A DNA stretch of 64,000 nucleotides from Streptomyces tauricus. Its GTDB lineage: Bacteria > Actinomycetota > Actinomycetes > Streptomycetales > Streptomycetaceae. Each line of letters begins with the position of its first letter. Within the stretch, counting starts at the first letter, position 1. Below, piece after piece: positions 20,129-28,977 of the stretch. The DNA lies in the NCBI RefSeq assembly GCF_014650955.1, contig NZ_BMVY01000004.1, positions 248,001 through 312,000 on the forward strand. The letters run 5' to 3'. The notes beneath the pieces were generated by a model. It did no database searches. It saw nothing but the letters and a program-made list of their open reading frames with translations, and was not told where the DNA came from. A program made the position numbers and the translations under genes.

Positions 20129-21508
20129 ATGGCAGCAGACCGGCGGATCGTCATCGAGAACTGTTCGATCGCGACCGTGGACGCCGACGACACCGAGTAC
20201 ACGTCGGGCCACCTGGTCCTGGCCGGCGACCGCATCGAGTCACTGGGTGCGGGCAAGGCCCCCGAGGGCCTGGAGAACGTCGTACGCCGGATCGACGCGA
20301 CCGGCCACCTCGTCACCCCGGGCCTGGTCAACACCCACCACCACTTCTACCAGTGGATCACCCGCGGCCTCGCCACGGACCACAACCTCTTCGACTGGCT
20401 CGTCGCCCTCTACCCGACCTGGGCGCGCATCGACGAGCGCATGACGTACGCGGCGGCCCAGGGCTCCCTCGGGATGATGGCCCGCGGCGGAGTCACCACC
20501 GCCATGGACCACCACTACGTCTTCCCCAAGGGCTCGGGCGACCTGTCCGGGTCGATCATCCGCGCCGCACGCGAGACGGGCGTCCGCTTCACGCTGGCCC
20601 GCGGCTCCATGGACCGCAGCGAGAAGGACGGCGGGCTGCCGCCGGACTTCGCCGTCGAGACGCTCGAAGGTGCCCTCGCCGCCACCGAGGCGACCGTCGA
20701 CGAACACCACGACGCCTCCTTCGGCGCCATGACCCAGGTGGCCGTCGCACCCTGCTCGCCGTTCTCCGTGTCCACCGAACTCATGCGTCAGGGCGCCGAG
20801 TTGGCCCGGCGCAAGGGGGTCCGGCTGCACACCCACGGCTCGGAGACCGTAGAGGAGGAGCAGTTCTGCAAGGAACTGTTCGGCATGGGCCCGACCGACT
20901 ACTTCGAGTCGACCGGCTGGCTCGGCGAGGACGTGTGGATGGCGCACTGCGTCCACATGAACGACTCCGACATCGCCGCCTTCGCCCGTACGAGGACGGG
21001 GGTGGCCCACTGCCCCTCCTCCAACGCCCGTCTGGCGGCCGGGATCGCGCGGGTGCCCGACATGCTCGCGGCCGGCGTACCGGTCGGCCTCGGCGTCGAC
21101 GGCACGGCGTCCAACGAGTCCGGCGAACTGCACACCGAACTGCGCAACGCGCTGCTCATCAACCGCCTCGGCGCCCATCGCGAGGCCGCCCTGACCGCCC
21201 GTCAGGCGCTGCGGCTCGGTACGTACGGCGGAGCCCAAGTCCTCGGCCGGGCACCGGAGATCGGCTCCCTGGAACCGGGCAAGCTCGCCGACCTGGTGCT
21301 GTGGAAGCTGGACACCCTGGCCCACGCGTCGATTGCCGACCCGGTCACCGCACTCGTCCTCGGCGCCGCTGCGCCGGTCACCGCGTCCTTCGTGGGCGGT
21401 GAGCAGATCGTCGAGAACGGCAGGCTGCTGCACGTCGACGAGGACGCCATCGCCCGCTCCACGCGGGACGAGGCCCAGCGCCTCGCGCGGATCGCCGCGC
21501 GGGCCTGA
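20129..21508 (+). CDS. 8-oxoguanine deaminase (TrzA/guanine deaminase-like amidohydrolase)
   Basis: 459 residues of the metal-dependent amidohydrolase superfamily. Metal-site motifs are NTHHHFYQWITRG (HxH), HTHGSETVEEE, MAHCVHMND and GLGVDGTASNE. By motifs and length it belongs to the 8-oxoguanine/atrazine-chlorohydrolase-like group. 8-Oxoguanine deamination gives urate, which fits its place directly after uricase. A plain guanine deaminase is the main alternative. It lies 67 bp after uricase with GAAGGA before ATG 20129, probably in the same transcript, and is followed by strong terminator hairpins. Confidence 0.8.
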   Translation: MAADRRIVIENCSIATVDADDTEYTSGHLVLAGDRIESLGAGKAPEGLENVVRRIDATGHLVTPGLVNTHHHFYQWITRGLATDHNLFDWLVALYPTWARIDERMTYAAAQGSLGMMARGGVTTAMDHHYVFPKGSGDLSGSIIRAARETGVRFTLARGSMDRSEKDGGLPPDFAVETLEGALAATEATVDEHHDASFGAMTQVAVAPCSPFSVSTELMRQGAELARRKGVRLHTHGSETVEEEQFCKELFGMGPTDYFESTGWLGEDVWMAHCVHMNDSDIAAFARTRTGVAHCPSSNARLAAGIARVPDMLAAGVPVGLGVDGTASNESGELHTELRNALLINRLGAHREAALTARQALRLGTYGGAQVLGRAPEIGSLEPGKLADLVLWKLDTLAHASIADPVTALVLGAAAPVTASFVGGEQIVENGRLLHVDEDAIARSTRDEAQRLARIAARA

Positions 21509-21522
21509 CCTCGCACAGATCT

Positions 21523-21550
21523 CCGGCCGAGGGGGACGGCCCTCGGCCGG
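21523..21550 (+). terminator. Terminator after the 8-oxoguanine deaminase gene
   Basis: CCGGCCGAGGG (21523-21533) pairs perfectly with CCCTCGGCCGG (21540-21550), 14 bp after the stop. A second near-perfect hairpin occupies about 21581-21626. Confidence 0.75.
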
Positions 21551-21770
21551 TGGCCGTGGACCCGAACGGGGTCCGCGGTGACCGTCTCCGGGGCGCGCGC
21601 ACGAACTGCCCGCGCCCCGGAACGGTCCCTTCCTGTCGCGCCTTGTGACACACCGTCGGTCCTCCCCGCCACGCCCCCTCCGTGACGGGTGACGGGCACC
21701 GTCCCGCCAGAAAAAAGACCTCCCTGACACCCACGTCAACGCCGACGTGTACCCGACCGGAGGAGCCGCC

Positions 21771-23210
21771 GTGGCTGCCCAGCACATGCCCAGCAGTACG
21801 GACGTAAGCGCGACCGGCCCGGGGAGACACCCGGTCGACGAGAAACTCCCCGCCCTGAAGATGGCGACCAGCGGTCTGCAGCACGTGGCCGCCATGTACG
21901 CGGGAGTGGTCGCCCCACCCCTGATCGTCGGCGCGGCCGTGGGCCTGACCGCGACCGAACTGACCTTCCTCACCGGCGCCTGTCTGTTCACCGCGGGACT
22001 CGCCACCTTCCTGCAGACCCTCGGCATCTGGAAGATCGGCGCCCGGCTGCCCTTCGTCAACGGCGTCACCTTCGCCGGAGTCGCCCCGATGATCGCGGTC
22101 GTCAACTCCACCGACGACAAGCGCGACGCGCTGCCGGTCATCTTCGGCGCGGTCATCGTGGCGGGCCTGCTGGGCTTCCTCGCCGCCCCGTTCTTCAGCA
22201 AGGCGGTCCGCTTCTTCCCGCCCGTCGTCACCGGCACGGTCATCACCCTCATCGGCATATCCCTGATGCCGGTCGCCTTCGGCTGGGCCCAGGGCCCGGA
22301 CCCGGCGGCGCACGACTACGGCTCGACCACCAACCTGGGCCTGGCGGGCGCGACCCTGCTCATCGTCCTGCTGCTGCGCCGCTTCACCCGCGGCTTCGTC
22401 AAGCAGATCGCCGTACTGCTCGGCCTGGTCGCCGGCACGCTCGTCGCGATCCCGTTCGGTGTCACCGACTTCGCGCCGGTGGCCGACGCGGCTGTCGTCG
22501 GCTTCCCGACGCCCTTCCACTTCGGGGCCCCGCAGTTCCAGCTGGCCGCGATCGTCTCGCTGTGCGTGGTGATGGTCGTCTCGATGACCGAATCGACCGC
22601 GGACATGCTGGCGTTGGGGGAGATAGTCGGCCGGCCGGCGGACGAGAAGACCATCGCGGCGGGCCTGCGCGCCGACACCCTGGGCTCGGCCGTCAGCCCG
22701 CTGTTCAACGGATTCATGTGCAGTGCCTTCGCCCAGAACATCGGCCTCGTCGCGATGACCCGCATCCGCAGCCGGTACGTCGTGGCCACGGGCGGCGGCT
22801 TCCTCGTCCTGATGGGCCTGTGCCCCATGGCCGCGTCACTGATAGCGGTGGTACCGCGTCCGGTGCTCGGCGGGGCGGGCGTGGTGCTGTTCGGATCGGT
22901 GGCCGCGAGCGGTATCCAGACCCTCGTCAAGGCGGGCCTCGAGAAGGACAACAACGTGCTGATCGTGGCGGTGTCGCTGGCCGTCGGCATCATCCCGATC
23001 ACCGCGCCGGAGTTCTACCACGCGTTCCCGGAGACCGCGAAGATCATCCTGGACTCGGGGATCTCGACCGGGTGCGTGGCGGCCGTCGCCCTGAACCTGG
23101 TCTTCAACCACCTGGGCGGAAGCCGCGAGTGCGACGAGGTGACGGCGCCGATGGAGCCGGCGCCGGGGACGGCATCGGCCCCGGGAGCGGGTCCGGTGGC
23201 CGCTCGTTGA
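21771..23210 (+). CDS. NCS2 family nucleobase:cation symporter (urate/xanthine permease)
   Basis: 479 residues with about 12-14 membrane segments. It has the family landmarks GLQHVAAMYAGVV (QH motif, TM1), NGVTFAGVAPMIAV, SMTESTADMLALGE and the NAT signature FAQNIGLVAMT. GTG 21771 follows GGAGGAG by six bases and is preferred over GTG 21747. Such carriers import urate, xanthine or uracil by proton symport. Its position after uricase and 8-oxoguanine deaminase argues for urate or xanthine. A bidirectional terminator overlaps its stop codon. Confidence 0.92.
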   Translation: MAAQHMPSSTDVSATGPGRHPVDEKLPALKMATSGLQHVAAMYAGVVAPPLIVGAAVGLTATELTFLTGACLFTAGLATFLQTLGIWKIGARLPFVNGVTFAGVAPMIAVVNSTDDKRDALPVIFGAVIVAGLLGFLAAPFFSKAVRFFPPVVTGTVITLIGISLMPVAFGWAQGPDPAAHDYGSTTNLGLAGATLLIVLLLRRFTRGFVKQIAVLLGLVAGTLVAIPFGVTDFAPVADAAVVGFPTPFHFGAPQFQLAAIVSLCVVMVVSMTESTADMLALGEIVGRPADEKTIAAGLRADTLGSAVSPLFNGFMCSAFAQNIGLVAMTRIRSRYVVATGGGFLVLMGLCPMAASLIAVVPRPVLGGAGVVLFGSVAASGIQTLVKAGLEKDNNVLIVAVSLAVGIIPITAPEFYHAFPETAKIILDSGISTGCVAAVALNLVFNHLGGSRECDEVTAPMEPAPGTASAPGAGPVAAR

Positions 23211-23224
23211 CGAACGAGCGGCCA
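23197..23224. terminator. Bidirectional terminator between the permease and chitosanase genes
   Basis: TGGCCGCTCGTT (23197-23208) pairs perfectly with 23213-23224 across a GACG tetraloop. The permease stop codon (23208-23210) begins at the stem edge, and the convergent chitosanase gene ends at 23239. Confidence 0.8.
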
Positions 23225-23238
23225 TCGGACCTCCGCTC

Positions 23239-24066
23239 TCAGCCGATGTGGAAACTGTCCCCGTAGACCTGCCAGTCCAGCGGCGGGTTCAGGTTCAGGT
23301 TCCGGTTCCTGAGGAAGACGCGCTGGGCGGTGTCCACCCGGCTGGTGTCCGAGTGGGCCTCCTCCTGCTTCATCGCCCACACACGGGCGTCGAGGAAGGC
23401 GTTGAGGTACGTGACCTCGTCGCCGCCCTGGGCCGGGGGTTTGGCCCGGCCCAGCGCGCGGTTGCGGATACTGCCGAAGCTCGTACGGTCGCCGCCGTTG
23501 CCGTGCATGACGATGGCGTCGTAGTACGTGAACTGGCCGAGGGTGCCGATGCCGTCCGCCTTGCCGCGCTGGACCGCCGGGTTGAAGTAGACGCGGTCCC
23601 GCTCGTCGTTCTGGGCCTGCTTGAAGACCTGGTCCTGGGCCGCCCGGCGCCAGGCGTCCGGGTAGCCGGGGTCCAGGCCCTCGTGCGAGTCGGTGCCGTC
23701 GACGCGGCGCAGCGCGGGCAGGTAACCGGCCAGCGGGTTGCCAGGCTTGCGCCGGGTGTACAGCTCGACGAGGTCGAGCATGTCGTGCGTGCCCGAGCAG
23801 AACCCGATGATGCCGGCGGTGTAGCCGCGGCCGTCGCCGATGTCCTCGATGTATCCGTACTGCGCCTTCCAGTCCAGCGAGGAGTTCTCCGCGCTGGACA
23901 CCAGCTTCATGGCGATCTCCTTCTTCGCCGGGTCGTCGAGGCCGGGGGCCGCGGCGGCTGCGGTCGCGGGGGTGCCGGTGAGGGTTGGGCCTGCCACCAG
24001 GGATGCTCCGATCATCGCGAGGATGGTACGGCGCGAGGAGTTCAGGGGGGTGTGGGGGGTTTGCAC
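23239..24066 (-). CDS. csn: Secreted chitosanase, GH46
   Basis: 275 residues. The N-terminus (SRRTILAMIGASLVAG, then TPATAAAA) is a signal peptide with a twin-arginine pair. The mature part carries the GH46 catalytic region: SSAENSSLDWKAQYGYIEDI with the acid Glu, then GDGRGYTAGIIGFCSGT with the catalytic Asp. Length and motifs match the well-studied Streptomyces chitosanases, which hydrolyse chitosan outside the cell. GTG 24066 has GGAGG four bases upstream. A perfect 15-bp palindrome lies 42 bp upstream of the start, matching the known operator position for this gene family. No CsnR-like ROK repressor is adjacent. Confidence 0.96.
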   Translation of the reverse strand: MQTPHTPLNSSRRTILAMIGASLVAGPTLTGTPATAAAAAPGLDDPAKKEIAMKLVSSAENSSLDWKAQYGYIEDIGDGRGYTAGIIGFCSGTHDMLDLVELYTRRKPGNPLAGYLPALRRVDGTDSHEGLDPGYPDAWRRAAQDQVFKQAQNDERDRVYFNPAVQRGKADGIGTLGQFTYYDAIVMHGNGGDRTSFGSIRNRALGRAKPPAQGGDEVTYLNAFLDARVWAMKQEEAHSDTSRVDTAQRVFLRNRNLNLNPPLDWQVYGDSFHIG

Positions 24067-24107
24067 GGGACCTCCAGTGGGGGGTGGGAGTCGCTCTTCC
24101 GTACTGT

Positions 24108-24122
24108 TAGGAAAGTTTCCTA
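24108..24122. promoter_or_regulatory. Operator-like palindrome of the chitosanase gene (CsnR-box type)
   Basis: TAGGAAAGTTTCCTA is a perfect 7+1+7 palindrome upstream of csn. Streptomyces chitosanase genes are known to be repressed by the ROK-family regulator CsnR at a palindrome of this kind; that this is the same site is inferred from memory of the motif. Confidence 0.75.
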
Positions 24123-24233
24123 CCAGAGATTGAGGGTGACGTATACCCGTCAAGCGTTTCTTCGCCCCCGCCGCCCTTACCCTTCCCATCCCTGGGGCTG
24201 CGCCCCAGACCCCCTGTCGCGCTGACGCGCTCG

Positions 24234-24304
24234 TCCTCAAACGCCGGACGGGCTGAAGATGTACGCCCGTCCGGCGACATCTCAGCCCGTCCGGCGTTTG
24301 AGGA
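24234..24304. repeat. Long inverted repeat (Streptomyces intergenic CGCCGGACGGGCTGA type)
   Basis: Bases 24234-24256 are perfectly complementary to 24282-24304 (23 bp). After one bulged A the stem continues with GATGT/ACATC around an inner CGCCCGTCCGGCG segment. It sits between the chitosanase promoter and the MFS gene stop and probably ends transcription of the MFS gene. A related partial copy is at about 43653-43675. Confidence 0.8.
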
Positions 24305-24332
24305 GCGGGGGTTCGGGGGCGGAGCCCCTGAG

Positions 24333-25877
24333 TCAGTGACGGGAACGGGTAGGGGCGGCGGGGGCGAGAGAATCCCGACCCGCCACCCGCAGCACCACCG
24401 CCGCGACCACGAACCCCGCCACAGCGATCCCCGTCGCGACGGTGAACGCCAACCGATACCCGTCAGCGTTCGCGGAGACGAACGACTCCCCACCCGCCAG
24501 CAACTCACCCGTACGACTCGCCGCCAGAGTCGTAAGCACCGCAAGCCCCAACGAACCCCCCACCACCTGCGTGGTGTTGAAGACCCCGGACGCAAGCCCG
24601 GCATCCTCCTCCGCCACCCCCGACATGGCGAGCCCGGTCACCGCAGGCATCGCACCGGCAAACCCCGCCCCGAGCAACAACATCGCGGGCAGCACATCAA
24701 CGACATACGCCCCGGACGCCGGCACCCGACTCAGCAACGCCATCCCGGCAACGATGAGCACCAGCCCGGCGAGCAGCACCCGATACGGCCCGAACCGGCC
24801 GATCGTCCGCGCCGACAGCCCCAGCATCAGCACCCCGATCAGTACGGGCGCGGGCAGAAACGCCAACCCCGTCCGCAACTCCCCGTACCCCAGCACCCGT
24901 TGGATGTAGAGCGCCCCGATGTACTGGAACCCGAACATCGTCGCGATCATCAGCATCTGCACACCGTTGGCACCGGTGAGCAGCCGTGAACGGAACAGCC
25001 TCAGCCGCAGCAGCGGCCGCTCGGCCCGTGCCTGCCGCAGGATGAACGCCGCGAACAGTCCGAGCGAGAGCGCGGCCAGGATCAGCGTGCGGCCGACCGG
25101 CCGCTCCCCGGCCCCGACGATCGCGTAGACCGTGAGCATCAGCGCGCCCGTGACCAGCACGGCCCCGAGATGGTCCGCGCCCCGGCCGAGTCCCGCACCG
25201 CGGTCGGGAGCGCGGTCGGGTGCGAGGACGCGCAGCGCGGCGATCCAGGCCACGATCCCGATCGGCAGGTTGATCAGGAAGATCCAGTGCCAGCTGAGCG
25301 CCTGGGTGAGCGCCCCGCCGAGGAACGTGCCCAGCGCGCCGCCCGCCGCCCCGACCGCGCTGAACACCGCGATGGCCCCGGCCTGTTCACGCGGTTCGGG
25401 AAAGAGCGCGATCAGCATGCCCAGGACGACCGCCGAGGTCATCGCCCCGCCGACGCCCTGCACCGCTCGTGCCGCGATCAGGACGCTCTGACCGGTGGCG
25501 ACCCCGCACAGCACGGACGCCACGGTGAACAGGGCGAGCCCCGCGGTGAACATCCGCCGGCGTCCCACCAGATCGCCGAGCCGCCCCATGAGCAGCAGCA
25601 GCCCGCCGAAGGGGATCAGATACGCGTTCACGATCCAGGCGAGTCCCGAGGACGAGAAACCGAGATCGCTCTGGATCGCGGGCATCGCCACGGTCACGAC
25701 GCTGCCGTCGAGGATCGTCATCAGCGCGCCCGCGCACAGCACGACGAGGGACGCCCGACGGGAGTACGTTCGCGAGTGGTGCGCAGACTCTGCTGGATCG
25801 GAGTGCGAGTCGGAGTCTGAGTCCGAATGCGGGTCTTGGGGGAGTTCCTCCGCGGGAGCTCCGGTCCGGGGCAACAT
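24333..25877 (-). CDS. MFS drug exporter, DHA2 (EmrB/QacA) type
   Basis: 514 residues with about 14 membrane segments. The N-terminal motif LDGSVVTVAMPAIQSDLGFS (motif D1) and LMGRLGDLVGRRRMF (motif A) are typical, with WHWIFLINLPIGIVAW (motif C region) downstream. A hydrophilic Ser/Asp/His-rich N-terminus (about 1-35) precedes TM1. ATG 25877 is chosen because GGAGG lies eight bases upstream; ATG 25907 lacks one. It is divergent from an HxlR regulator 102 bp away, the usual layout for inducible efflux. The substrate is unknown. Confidence 0.9.
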   Translation of the reverse strand: MLPRTGAPAEELPQDPHSDSDSDSHSDPAESAHHSRTYSRRASLVVLCAGALMTILDGSVVTVAMPAIQSDLGFSSSGLAWIVNAYLIPFGGLLLLMGRLGDLVGRRRMFTAGLALFTVASVLCGVATGQSVLIAARAVQGVGGAMTSAVVLGMLIALFPEPREQAGAIAVFSAVGAAGGALGTFLGGALTQALSWHWIFLINLPIGIVAWIAALRVLAPDRAPDRGAGLGRGADHLGAVLVTGALMLTVYAIVGAGERPVGRTLILAALSLGLFAAFILRQARAERPLLRLRLFRSRLLTGANGVQMLMIATMFGFQYIGALYIQRVLGYGELRTGLAFLPAPVLIGVLMLGLSARTIGRFGPYRVLLAGLVLIVAGMALLSRVPASGAYVVDVLPAMLLLGAGFAGAMPAVTGLAMSGVAEEDAGLASGVFNTTQVVGGSLGLAVLTTLAASRTGELLAGGESFVSANADGYRLAFTVATGIAVAGFVVAAVVLRVAGRDSLAPAAPTRSRH

Positions 25878-25979
25878 GGTCACGGCCTCCGTACAGGTGC
25901 TGGACATTCCATAGGTGCACGACTTGTAACGGAGGACATCGTGAGTGACCCTGAAGGCCGGCCGTAAGGAGGCACCTGG

Positions 25980-26369
25980 ATGTCCCAGGGGAACACCCGT
26001 GTTACCCCGCAGGTCGTGAACGCGCACGCGTGTCCCGTCCGCGAGGTTCTTGACAGGGTCGCCGGAAAGTGGAGCGTTCTGATCATCGTGGCCGCCGCGC
26101 ACGGACCGATCCGCTTCACCGAGCTGGAGCGCGGCGTAGAGGGCATCAGCCGCCGCATGCTCACGCTGACCCTGCGCAATCTGGAGCGTGACGGGCTTCT
26201 CACGCGCACCGTCCACCCGACGGTCCCGCCGAAGGTCGAGTACGAACTCACTCCGGTGGCCCACGAGTTGCACGCGTCACTGCTCGGGCTGACCGACTGG
26301 GCGGAACGGCACCGCGTCACGATCGCCGAGTCACGCGCCGCGTACGACGCCCGCCATCAGCCGGAGTGA
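25980..26369 (+). CDS. HxlR family transcriptional regulator
   Basis: 129 residues, with AAGGAGG before ATG 25980. The winged-helix core reads CPVREVLDRVAGKWSVLIIV, RFTELERGVEGISRRMLTL, then LRNLERDGLLTR. Cys18 at the family's redox-sensitive position (HACPVREV) is conserved, so oxidant or electrophile sensing is possible. It is divergent from the DHA2 exporter and probably controls it. The 38-bp convergent gap to the thioesterase gene shows no strong hairpin. Confidence 0.9.
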   Translation: MSQGNTRVTPQVVNAHACPVREVLDRVAGKWSVLIIVAAAHGPIRFTELERGVEGISRRMLTLTLRNLERDGLLTRTVHPTVPPKVEYELTPVAHELHASLLGLTDWAERHRVTIAESRAAYDARHQPE

Positions 26370-26407
26370 GTCGGCCGAGACCGGAGCGTGTGTGCGATCG
26401 TCCGGTG

Positions 26408-26836
26408 TCAGAGGCCGAACAGCCGGGGGTCGGTGGCCAGCGCGCGGAAGTATTCGCGAGGGTCCGCGACCAGCCTTCGTTCCTTGAGGTCCATCAGGCC
26501 GCCGACCGCCGTGATCTCGGCCGCCACCGTACGGTCGGTCTTGCGGATGGTCTGCTCGATCCGGAACGTCTTGCCCCTGCCCTCGCCCCAGTCGAAGCCG
26601 CAGGTGACCTCGACCTCGTCACCCGCGCGCAGCTCCCGCAGATAACGGACGGTCATCTCCAGCGACACCGGGCCCACGCCCTTCGCGACGAGACCGGCCT
26701 GGCTGATCCCGGCGGCCTGCAGTAACGACCAGCGGGCGTGCTCCGCGTAGTTCACGTACACGGCCTGGTTCAGATGCCCCTGGACGTCGGTCTCGTACCC
26801 GCGCACGGTCACCGGGACGGCATACGGTTCGGCCAC
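26408..26836 (-). CDS. Hotdog-fold acyl-CoA thioesterase
   Basis: 142 residues from GTG 26836, with GGGGAAG upstream. It matches the 4-hydroxybenzoyl-CoA thioesterase/YbgC group: YETDVQGHLNQAVYVNYAEHAR (catalytic Asp region) followed by GPVSLEMTVRYLRELRAGDEV. It would hydrolyse an acyl-CoA of unknown chain. A possible promoter with TTGACG and TACGCT boxes (19-bp spacer) lies in the 97-bp gap upstream on the minus strand. It appears monocistronic. Confidence 0.85.
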   Translation of the reverse strand: MAEPYAVPVTVRGYETDVQGHLNQAVYVNYAEHARWSLLQAAGISQAGLVAKGVGPVSLEMTVRYLRELRAGDEVEVTCGFDWGEGRGKTFRIEQTIRKTDRTVAAEITAVGGLMDLKERRLVADPREYFRALATDPRLFGL

Positions 26837-26933
26837 GACTTCCCCATTTCTACGGTGAACTGAGTCGGCGTCAGCGTACTGAGCGGTTGCTCATCGGCGT
26901 CAACCTCCCCTCCGCGCAGGGCATTCCGGGGCG

Positions 26934-27578
26934 TCACGACCGGCGGGGCGAGGCCAGCAGATAGCGCGCTCCTGTACGCGGCTCCGTGTGCTCGCCGACC
27001 TGCCATCCGGCCTTCTCCAGCGTCACTGCGCACTCCTTCAGTGCCGCCGTGTCCGGCTCGCGCACGGCGACGGCCTCCGGCTGGGGTGTCGCCCGCACCC
27101 GGTAGCCCTCCGCGCCCGTCCCCGCCGGACGGAGTCCCGCCGCCTCCAGCGCCAGGGCGGCGGCCTGCACCAGATGCGTACGCTCCCATGCGCACGGCCG
27201 GTCCACGACGCCGTCCGTGTTCGTCATCCGCCGCAGTTCCAGCAGCCCCTGCCAGGCGCTGCGCACCTCGCGGACGCGTGACGGACCGGCGTCGGCGGTG
27301 TCCTCGCCGCCGACGCGCGCGGCGAACACCCCGGCGGGCTCATGGGCGGGGGCGGGTTGCGGTGCCTCGGCGGCGGGCGCCTCCGCCGTGGCGGTCTCCT
27401 CGCGTATACGGTGACCTGCCGGGGTCAGGAAGTGGGCGTGCGGCGGTCGCGGGTGCCGGAAGGCCAGGCCGTGCCTGACCAGCGCCGCGAGCTGGCTCTC
27501 CGTACCCTTGAGGCGCCCGGTCACGGGGTCGGCGGCGTCGATGACGCGCCGCTGCGCGGCGCTCGGCGGTCGCGTCAC
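26934..27578 (-). CDS. Uncharacterised protein with winged-helix-like N-terminus
   Basis: 214 residues from GTG 27578, which has GGAGG nine bases upstream. I do not recognise the family. The N-terminal 55 residues (QRRVIDAADPVTGRLKGTES, LAALVRHGLAFRH, FLTPAGHRIREE) look like a winged-helix or restriction-associated wing. An Ala/Pro/Glu linker follows, then a helical C-terminal part with repeated Ala/Leu/Arg heptads ending in TGARYLLASPRRS. It lies about 100 bp downstream of the aminotransferase gene on the same strand and may share its transcript. Confidence 0.6.
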   Translation of the reverse strand: MTRPPSAAQRRVIDAADPVTGRLKGTESQLAALVRHGLAFRHPRPPHAHFLTPAGHRIREETATAEAPAAEAPQPAPAHEPAGVFAARVGGEDTADAGPSRVREVRSAWQGLLELRRMTNTDGVVDRPCAWERTHLVQAAALALEAAGLRPAGTGAEGYRVRATPQPEAVAVREPDTAALKECAVTLEKAGWQVGEHTEPRTGARYLLASPRRS

Positions 27579-27682
27579 GGATGGTCGCCTCCTTCGGACC
27601 GGGGGCCACGGCGGACCCGTCAGCTGCTGTCGAAGACTACGACCAGGGTCTGACATCGGCGCCCGCTGCCACCCACCGCCGC

Positions 27683-28891
27683 CTACTGCCGATAGCCGCT
27701 CAGGAACCGGCCGATCCTGCTGATCGCCGCGTCGAGGTCGTCGGCGTACGGGAGGGTGAGGATGCGGAAGTGGTCGGGGCGCGGCCAGTTGAAACCGGTG
27801 CCCTGGACCACCTGGATCTTTTCGCGCAGCAGCAGGTCGAGCACGAACTTCTCGTCGTCGTGGATCTTGTGGACCGAGGGGTCGAGCCGCGCGAACGCGT
27901 ACAGCGCGCCCTTCGGTTTCACGCAGGAGACGCCGGGGATCTCGTTCAGCTTCTCCCACGCGACGTCCCGCTGTTCGCGCAACCGGCCGCCGGGCGCGGT
28001 GAGTTCGTGGATGGACTGCCGGCCGCCGAGCGCGGCCTGGATGGCGTACTGGGCCGGGGCGTTGGCGCACAGCCGCATGGAGGCCAGCATGGTGAGGCCC
28101 TCCAGATAGCTCTTCGCGTGCTGGCGCGGCCCGGTCACGACCAGCCAGCCGGAGCGGAAGCCCGCCACGCGGTACGTCTTCGACAGGCCGCAGAAAGTGA
28201 GGACCACCAGGTCGGGGGCGAGCGCGGCGGCCGAGTGGTGCACGGCGTCGTCGTACAGGATCTGGTCGTAGATCTCGTCCGCGAACACCATCAGGCCGTG
28301 CCGGCGGGCCAGGTCGAGGATGCCCTCGATGATCTCCTTGGGGTAGACCGCGCCGGTGGGGTTGTTCGGGTTGATGATGACGACGGCCCTGGTGCGGTCC
28401 GTGATCTTCGACGCCATGTCGTCCAGATCCGGGTACCAGTCGGCCTGTTCGTCGCACAGGTAGTGCACGGCCTTGCCGCCCGCGAGGGTCGTCACCGCCG
28501 TCCAGAGCGGGAAGTCCGGGGCGGGGATGAGGACTTCGTCGCCGTCCTCCAGAAGTGCCTGGACGGCCATCGAGACGAGTTCGGAGACACCGTTGCCGAG
28601 GAAGACGTCGTCCACGCCGACTTCGAGGCCGCGTTCCTGGTAGCGCTGCGCCACGGCGCGGCGGGCCGACAGGACACCGCGCGAGTCCGTGTAGCCGTGT
28701 GCCTGGGGGAGCATCCGGATCATGTCCTGGACGATGTCCTCCGGTGCCTCGAAGCCGAAGAGCGCGGGGTTGCCGGTGTTGAGGCGCAGCACGCTGTGGC
28801 CTGCCTCCTCCAGGGCGTTCGCGTGCTCGATGACCGGGCCCCGGATCTCGTAACAGACCTCGCTGAGCTTGCTCGACTGCCGGAACTCCAT
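27683..28891 (-). CDS. AlaA-like PLP-dependent aminotransferase (fold type I)
   Basis: 402 residues. The substrate and PLP motifs are LRLNTGNPALFGF, YTDSRGVLSARRAVA, INPNNPTGAVYPKE, the LMVFADEIYDQILYD aspartate/tyrosine pair, and SKTYRVAGFRSGW with the PLP lysine. This fits the glutamate-pyruvate aminotransferase AlaA/YfdZ-type group that makes alanine from pyruvate. ATG 28891 is preceded by CTGGAGG. The gene is divergent from an HxlR regulator 86 bp away with two inverted repeats between them, so local regulation is likely. Confidence 0.9.
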   Translation of the reverse strand: MEFRQSSKLSEVCYEIRGPVIEHANALEEAGHSVLRLNTGNPALFGFEAPEDIVQDMIRMLPQAHGYTDSRGVLSARRAVAQRYQERGLEVGVDDVFLGNGVSELVSMAVQALLEDGDEVLIPAPDFPLWTAVTTLAGGKAVHYLCDEQADWYPDLDDMASKITDRTRAVVIINPNNPTGAVYPKEIIEGILDLARRHGLMVFADEIYDQILYDDAVHHSAAALAPDLVVLTFCGLSKTYRVAGFRSGWLVVTGPRQHAKSYLEGLTMLASMRLCANAPAQYAIQAALGGRQSIHELTAPGGRLREQRDVAWEKLNEIPGVSCVKPKGALYAFARLDPSVHKIHDDEKFVLDLLLREKIQVVQGTGFNWPRPDHFRILTLPYADDLDAAISRIGRFLSGYRQ

Positions 28892-28920
28892 GCGGTGCGC
28901 ACCTCCAGGTTGTGGTGTTG

Positions 28921-28970
28921 CTTGGTTTTACCAAGTTCACGCTTGGAAAGTCCAACAAGTTGTCTAGACT
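28921..28970 (+). promoter_or_regulatory. Inverted repeats and leaderless promoter of the HxlR gene
   Basis: CTTGGTTTTACCAAG (28921-28935) and TTGGAAAGTCCAA (28943-28955) are two inverted repeats. The second covers a -35 candidate TTGGAA (28943-28948), with TAGACT (28965-28970) 16 bp on. ATG 28978 is seven bases after the -10, so the transcript is probably leaderless. Confidence 0.6.
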
Positions 28971-28977
28971 GCGTCGC

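Noticed and set aside
20240..22258. A 672-codon minus-strand open frame
   Set aside because: It lies opposite the 8-oxoguanine deaminase and permease genes, which have diagnostic motifs; the composition is shadow-like.
24098..24114. TTCCGTACTGTTAGGAA read as an AllR-type operator at the chitosanase gene
   Set aside because: The arms are nine bases apart instead of seven, and the sequence is better explained by the perfect TAGGAAAGTTTCCTA palindrome that overlaps it.
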